Source: Sapria himalayana
Lineage: Eukaryota > Streptophyta > Magnoliopsida > Malpighiales > Rafflesiaceae
Length of the DNA stretch: 64,000 nt
Direction of reading: 5' to 3'
Assembly (NCBI GenBank): GCA_029783825.1
Contig: JAREIK010000506.1
Location: 1,747,002-1,811,001, forward strand
The translations under genes and the position numbers were made by a program. Of the stretch, positions 58,401-64,000 are shown piece after piece. Numbering within the stretch: position 1 is the stretch's first letter; every line of letters begins with the position of its first letter. The notes under the pieces were generated by a model that had not been told where the DNA came from, ran no database searches, and saw only the letters and a list, made by a program, of their open reading frames with translations.

Positions 58401-59329
58401 AAACGTTTTTTTTTTTTAATTTCATTTATTGATTATGATTTTATGGATTATGGAATTAATCATAGAATAAGATTTTTGTTTGTCTTGTCAATTGAAAAGA
58501 AAATCCTTTGAATTCTTTCCAACAAATTAAATGCATGGCGGTGGAGGAAGATGCTATTTATTAACAAAAAAAATGCAGCTTATTGAACAGAAATGAAAGT
58601 AGCGGTGTAAGTTTTCCACAAAGTATGTCTGATATAAATATACATGTTTGGGTAATTCTTAATTTTTTAAGGACCATTTCAATGCCAATGATACGAAATG
58701 ATGATGGTATATGAATCATTATGTTGTATGAATGTGTTAAAATAATTGATATGGTTTAGTTATGTATATGTTCAATGTAAACTTCACAGTGTACTAGTTA
58801 GAAAGTGTAAATCTTTGTGGGTAGAATAAAGAAAAAAAAAACTAGAAATAGACAACATGAAACTGAACTAAAATTACAGTTAAGATATTTACAATTAATG
58901 ATTTGAGAGTGAATATAATTTTTTAATAGAATAGATTGAAATAAAATTTAGCTGATATAATTGATAATAATAGATTTCCTAGTATACTAATTTGAAAGTA
59001 TAAGATTGTTTGAGTGGATGAATAAAAAAAAAAAACTAAAAATAATTAGTGAGCATAATTGACTTTATTTAAAATAAAATCCTAATAGAAGTTATGCAGA
59101 GAAAAAAATCACGAATGAATACATGATAGAAAAAATATTTATAATGTTTAATGCCACTAATGTGCTCTTGCAGCAAGAATATAACGAGCATTGATTTACT
59201 AAATAATTAGAATTAATATTATATTTTCTTATAGCTAAATAAAATAATGTGTTTTTGATGAAAAAATTATCAATCATGTCTAACATGATCTGAACCATTC
59301 TATGCTGTGAATATGATATTTTCTCAAAC
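58401..59329. other. AT-rich intergenic sequence, unidentified
   Basis: A phrase of the form 'agtgtact-agttagaaagtgtaa' at about 58789 recurs near 58980, suggesting an internal diverged repeat. Nothing coding recognised. Confidence 0.3.
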
Positions 59330-59334
59330 CAATG

Positions 59335-59765
59335 GGCTTGGATGTGGTCATAGACTTAGGCATAGAAATGTAGTGGGGTGAGGCCGAGGTGACCCTGCCC
59401 ATGCCCTACCTTATCAGAGATTCTCCAACCCCTACTCCACCTTATGTCCCATTTTTAGCGGGGTGATGCATTCCTAGCCTCGTTGCCCCATCTGTCTGGT
59501 TCCACAACTCCATGAGCCAGATGAGGCTTGGGGCACGTGGATCATATTCTCCAAGCCCACCATGGCACTATGCCTGATTCCTAAATAGGGCGGGAATGTT
59601 GCGGGGATCATATTCCTTGACCCCTCCCTGTCCCTGCCATGAAGTAATTTTTTTTGCTTCCCCCCCACCACACCAACACAATTTTGCGGGGAATTCCCAC
59701 ACTGTCTGGGGCAGATCCAAGTGGGCAGGGCGGGGATGAGGCAAATTGTCATTTTTAGTCATAGT
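59335..59765. mobile_element. GC-rich hAT-like non-autonomous element
   Basis: The left part 'agaaatgtagtggggtgagg' is roughly the inverse of the right part 'ggcggggatgaggcaaattg' plus 'tcattttta'. Between them are 'gcggggatcatattc' and 'ccctgcccatgccc' words characteristic of a G+C-rich plant hAT family with CGGGGCGGGG-type ends. No clear duplication; limits are approximate. Open frames at 59474-59984 (minus) are by-products. Confidence 0.45.
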
Positions 59766-60590
59766 CGTAGGTAGAATTCTTGATATTATAATAAATATCA
59801 TTATAAATCCTTCAAAAGGAAAGACCAATTTCCTTGTTAAAAGCAGAATAATAATAAGATAACACAAGAAAATTGAGAAAATGCACATAAAATATATTTT
59901 AAAATTCATGCAAAAAATTGCTATAAATGCAGAATGAAAGGACGTTGGTTTTATACTTGTCGTATGACGTATAATCAAACACACTGGTAAATCTATGTCA
60001 AATATCTTAAAGGATAAAAAAAATGATAGAAACTAATTTTTCTAATGGAAATTATCTATACTTTTATCTTATTTTGATGTACATTTTTTTGAAGGTCATA
60101 ATAATCTCAATTACTTAATAGATGATAAAAATATAAATATTAAATATTTGTATGTATATTATTGTGAATTAATAAGAATGTTATCTTGTTATTTATATTT
60201 TTATCTTATCTAAATTTATATATTATTAAATTTTAAGATAAATGATGATGATATACATCTTACTAACTATGAAACAATGCTTATAATCCTTTGAGAGAAT
60301 ATTTTTTAAATTAATAGTAACAAATTCCGGTATTAGTATGATCTCTTGTATATCAGATTTAATTGAATGCCCTAAAAGTATAATTATAATACTACTAAAT
60401 AAAACTAGATTATATATTAATAATACATTATATTCTAGTAAATTAATAGAATTTTTTTTAGTTATAATGATATCTACAGAAATTGATATCATCTTAAATT
60501 ATAAATAAAGGTAATAAAGAAAATGTATATATTACCTTTATAATTTATAAAAAAAATATTATTACGAAAATCTCTTGACATTATCCTTAG
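59766..60590. other. AT-rich intergenic sequence, possibly the 5' part of the following copia element
   Basis: No gag or protease block could be recognised with confidence upstream of the integrase at 60595. Confidence 0.3.
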
Positions 60591-60594
60591 AATT

Positions 60595-61840
60595 ATGAAC
60601 ATGATAGGTCACCCAGAATCTTCAATGATTTGGAGGATTATAAAATAATCACTTATGTATCTATTAAAGAACAAATTTTTTTTTTTCCTAATATATATTT
60701 TTGGCTAATAAATTTTGTTGCCTAATAATTTTTTTTGTAATCCTTATTCATGAAGTAAATAAATAATTATACTATCATTTAATAAAATTATGTTTAAATC
60801 ACCAATTATTTTAGAAATAATACATGAATATATATGTGGACTTATTCATCCATCATGTGAATCATTATTATTTTATAGTCATAATAGATATCTCCACTAT
60901 ATGGTCACATATATATCTTATTTATACAAGAAATATTGACTTTGTTAGGTTTCTTACACAAATAATCAAATTAAGATCATAATTTTCTTGATTATATAAT
61001 CAAGATAATAAGATTTGATAATACTGGTAATTTTACTTCATAAATTCTCAATAATTATTGTATGTAAATTTATGAGCATTTTGTTGCTCATGTTCATGCC
61101 CAAAATAGGTTAGATGAGTCTTTGATCAAACACCTTTAATTAATAGCTACATCATTATTGATGAAGATTAAATTATCAATAGCTACCTGAGAATATACTA
61201 TTATACATGCTATAAGTCTAATAGGGATTAGAACATCTTATCATGAGTACTTTCCTTCATTATTTGTATTAGGCAAATGACCAAATATTTCTTATGAGTT
61301 GTTGGTTGTATAATCCATAAAACAATTATATTCCTACAACATATCAAAATTGGTCCACAACACATGCTTATGATTTATATGGGGTTTGATTAGCTATTTA
61401 TCATAGGAAATTTGGAACCCTTAATAAGATATATTTTTAGGTCCAAATTTATCAATTATCATTTTTAATGAAAATATATTCACACTATTAGGGGGAGAAG
61501 AGTTGATTCTAGAAAAATAATAATAAATTACTTGGAATACATTCACATTATCTCACTTTGATCATAATACAAATCAATGTGAAATAGAAGTTTAAAGGAT
61601 ATTCATTTATAAAATATTGCAAATCAATTACCAGATGCATTTGTTAGTACAAAGAAAGTAACAAAGTAACATTCCTTAGTTGTGAATGCTCTAGCACAAA
61701 TTGAGGTTCTCGAATGATAAAAAGTAAATGAGTCTAAAAAAGTGTTTGAGCATGAAAGATCAATTGGGTCAAAAATATAACTTATTGAAAGAGAATAACA
61801 ACAACAAAATAAAATGCCCCTATAAAGGAACATATTGAAC
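60595..61840 (+). pseudogene. Copia integrase region, degenerate
   Basis: Blocks appear in order of a plant copia integrase. IGHPESSMIWRIIK (family: L-G-H-P-G-x-x-M-x-x-x-I-I) begins at about 60606. PIILEIIHEYICGLIHPSCE near 60805 corresponds to the start of the catalytic core. IRFDNTGNFTS near 61010 covers the second catalytic Asp (D-N-A-G-E-F in the family) and AHVHAQNRLDESLIK near 61085 covers the catalytic Glu. GIRTSYHEYFPSLFVLGK follows, then a C-terminal stretch with FVSTKKVTK, VNALAQIEV and a basic ERSIGSK end. Many stops and shifts. LTRs not found; the RT that should follow is absent, replaced by gypsy LTR and LINE sequence. Confidence 0.75.
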
Positions 61841-61959
61841 AAAAAAAAATTTAAGAGGTAAAAAATGAATAAATATCTACATAAGAAACAAAAGTATCAT
61901 AATAATGCCAAAAATTATTATTTATAGCACAACACAAAAAGTTCGATGGATAATTGCTT

Positions 61960-62520
61960 ATATCCAAAAGAAATCTACAAGTATATGAATTGTACAAGTA
62001 ATAAAATAGATGTAAGTTTAAATATCGATTCCATATGAATTATATAAGTAGCTTTTCTTTTATATTAACAACCACTCAAGTTGAGAAAATAAACTTAGAT
62101 CTTGAATAAATACTTAGACTCTAGGGTTGATTTACATTATTATAAATGATGAGTTTTTCTTTTATATTATGATAATATTATGCTTGATTATTGTTTGAAG
62201 GATAGGATGATGTGAATTACCCCTTGCTCCCTTGGTATATAAAAATATTGACTATTACTACAAATGATCATCTTCATGTAGTTGTTCCTTTGATATTCTA
62301 TCACCAAAATCATATTATTTTTTGTTCATGGGTCATTAATGTTTTTATTCTTTTTAGACAATATGTCAACTACTTTTGATGAATACTTCGAGTGTGTATT
62401 TCTATTCTTAGATCTCAATAGTAATGAAAGACATGAAATAATATAATAATTATTATATTTGAATTTTCAGCTTTATAAGCACTATATTTTCATCAATTAA
62501 CATATGTCTCCCTAGTTTTT
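61960..62520. repeat. Third copy of the gypsy LTR (solo or fragment)
   Basis: Similar over most of its length to 4000-4590, same orientation, including 'tacaagtaataaa', 'actcaagttgagaaaataaa', 'attatgcttgatta' and 'caattaacatatgt' blocks. No gypsy genes adjacent. Probably a separate insertion or solo LTR of the same family. Confidence 0.55.
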
Positions 62521-62689
62521 TTGAAAATGTAAGAAATTTACTAGTCAAAAATTCTATACAAATCAACTAAAAATGTATTTTCTTGCATTGTGTGCCAAAT
62601 ATAATATAAATCTCACTTTTAATTTTCTGCATAATAAAATTAGTAGGTGTCGACTTCCCATCATGCAATTTTCTATTCCTTTCAATACA

Positions 62690-64000
62690 TATATGGTACA
62701 CTATGGTTACAAACCAAATCTTCCTAATCAAATTCTCAATTTAGTTCCTTGAGTGGTGTACTCCGAGATGCTTGAGGGTACTAGAAGTGATGACATTCTC
62801 CTAGTGATTTCAAACCAATGTTTAATGTCTTCTAAAATGTAATTGGAGAATGAGCATCTAGAGAATATATACCAGTGTGTCTCCAATTCAAATAGAATTC
62901 ATATCTGAGTGTATTCTATTTTATGAATGACTAGCTTTTAATCCTTAATTTCTTTATAGTAGCCATCCAAGTAAAGATGACATGCTTGAGGATATGATTT
63001 TTGATATATAGTGACTTTGAACATTGAGTATTTTTTTGGCTTAGTGGTAATAGGTGTAAGTAAACATTTGCGATAATTTTCTTATTATCTCTCCATTAAA
63101 TCATCTTCTTTATGTCAGGTATGTTTCAAGCAAATTGAATTATTTGATATCTTATAGCTATAATGCTTTTCCAATATGAGATATCTTCTCGAGGGAAGAA
63201 GACATTTCAAATATCCTATAAGGGAATGTAATAATGGTGGATCCATCAGATTCATAATGAGCCTTGCTTGCTATGAATTTTTCATAAGGTTTTAGTAAAG
63301 AAGGTCTTGTTCCATGGGCTAATTGAAAGAAGGCCCAACCATCCATTGGAAACTAATTTACAAACTAAACTCCAAGAGGCCTTAGGTCTATATCTTCCTA
63401 TGGTAGGGAAGCCCTATAGAAATCTTTTACACAAATTATCGATGAAATTGATAATAGTTTGAGGAATAAGGAATATCGAGAATTAATATTCATATATTCT
63501 TTGAATAACAGAATGTAATTGCTCCAATCTTCTTGGAATAGATAATAATTTATTGGTCCATAAATGGATGATTGAGAAAATTGTGCAATGAGGGAGAGAA
63601 TTGCCAGGTGGTCAATCTACTTGATGATAAGGAACTCCCAAGGAAACAAAAAGAAGCAAACCACAAGAGAAACCAAAATCATTAATAATCAAGTTTTGGT
63701 GCTCTTGTTGCTTCATTCCTCCATAAAAGATATTCAATTTAGATGGATTGACCTAAAATATCAATGCTTTAGAAAATAGCCAGACACAATTTAATAGGCA
63801 CAAAATCCCATTTCTCCTTAGCAAAAAGAATCAAGTAGTCATGGGTACATGAGATGAGAGATATGCTGCGCTGCACATCCTAGGTGGAAAGAAAATCTAG
63901 TATTGAGGATATCATGTTTAGTCATTCTTGATAAGTATTCCTTGGAAATGACAAAGAGATATGAATATAGCATATCATCTTGCCTCAACCTTCTTTTTCC
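62690..64000 (-). pseudogene. LINE (non-LTR retrotransposon) reverse transcriptase fragment
   Basis: Read on the minus strand from the window end, GLRQDDMLYSYLFVISKEYL matches the LINE RT block G-L-R-Q-G-D-P-L-S-P-Y-L-F. It is followed by FHLGCAAQHISHLMY, then a shift inside the active-site F-A-D-D block, then DYLILFAK. Further along come RLTTWQFSP, a PLEFS-like KMS region and, near 62905-62840, FELETHWYIFSRCSFSNYI, matching the zinc-binding RVT region (E-T-x-E-H-L-F-x-x-C-x-x-S). Frequent stops and shifts. The element continues beyond 64000; its 3' end, expected near 62650, was not defined. Confidence 0.75.

Noticed and set aside
59474..59984. 138-codon and 92-codon minus-strand frames
   Set aside because: Lie across a GC-rich hAT-like island; no recognisable protein family.

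Overview
This is nuclear DNA from a flowering plant, very AT-rich and dominated by decayed transposable elements. The plant signature is a plant-style type II DNAJ (HSP40) gene with GT-AG introns, Ty1/copia and Ty3/gypsy elements with plant primer-binding sites, CACTA, hAT, Tourist and Mutator-like elements, and a plant LINE. The species cannot be named from the sequence. The GC-rich islands are almost all terminal or internal parts of hAT elements.

Only one host gene is convincingly present. It is a DNAJ subfamily B co-chaperone of 337 codons in three exons on the plus strand (17495-17659, 57150-57559, 57753-58191). Its first intron is 39,490 bp and holds most of the window's transposons. 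A four-unit heat-shock element lies about 230 bp upstream of the ATG (17243-17262). A 1.17 kb foldback Mutator-like element with SacI-site-rich tandem repeats ends about 365 bp upstream of the ATG.

Left of the gene (1-15.9 kb): a degenerate minus-strand Ty3/gypsy element (1-4670); then a degenerate plus-strand copia element whose reverse transcriptase is split by a 6.96 kb CACTA transposon (5199-12153, 3-bp duplication GTG). The CACTA itself carries a 497-bp hAT insertion (8-bp duplication). A Tourist MITE (12435-13224, duplication TTA) sits just before the RT active-site motif of the same copia element.

Intron 1 (17.7-57.1 kb): a Tork-like copia remnant (21.2-25.6 kb) containing a non-autonomous hAT; a further copia RT fragment (26.0-26.35 kb); several degenerate GC-rich hAT derivatives; a degenerate DUF659-type hAT with its transposase pseudogene (36.0-39.1 kb); a structurally complete copia element with very short LTRs (41175-46026, duplication TTAAT); another non-autonomous hAT (48212-48898); and a complete hAT (49349-52829, duplication GGTTTGAC) whose transposase frame is broken only by stop codons. 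The rest of the intron is AT-rich and not identified.

Right of the gene (58.2-64 kb): AT-rich sequence, a hAT-like GC-rich island (59.3-59.8 kb), a decayed copia integrase (60.6-61.8 kb), another copy of the gypsy LTR (62 kb) and a minus-strand LINE fragment running off the end.

The most unusual object is the copia element at 41175-46026. Its untranslated leader carries, in antisense, about 375 bp that reads as part of the coiled coil of cohesin subunit SMC3. This looks like a host gene fragment captured by a retrotransposon. Its polyprotein stays in one frame for 1,353 codons and is broken by seven stop codons and no frameshift.
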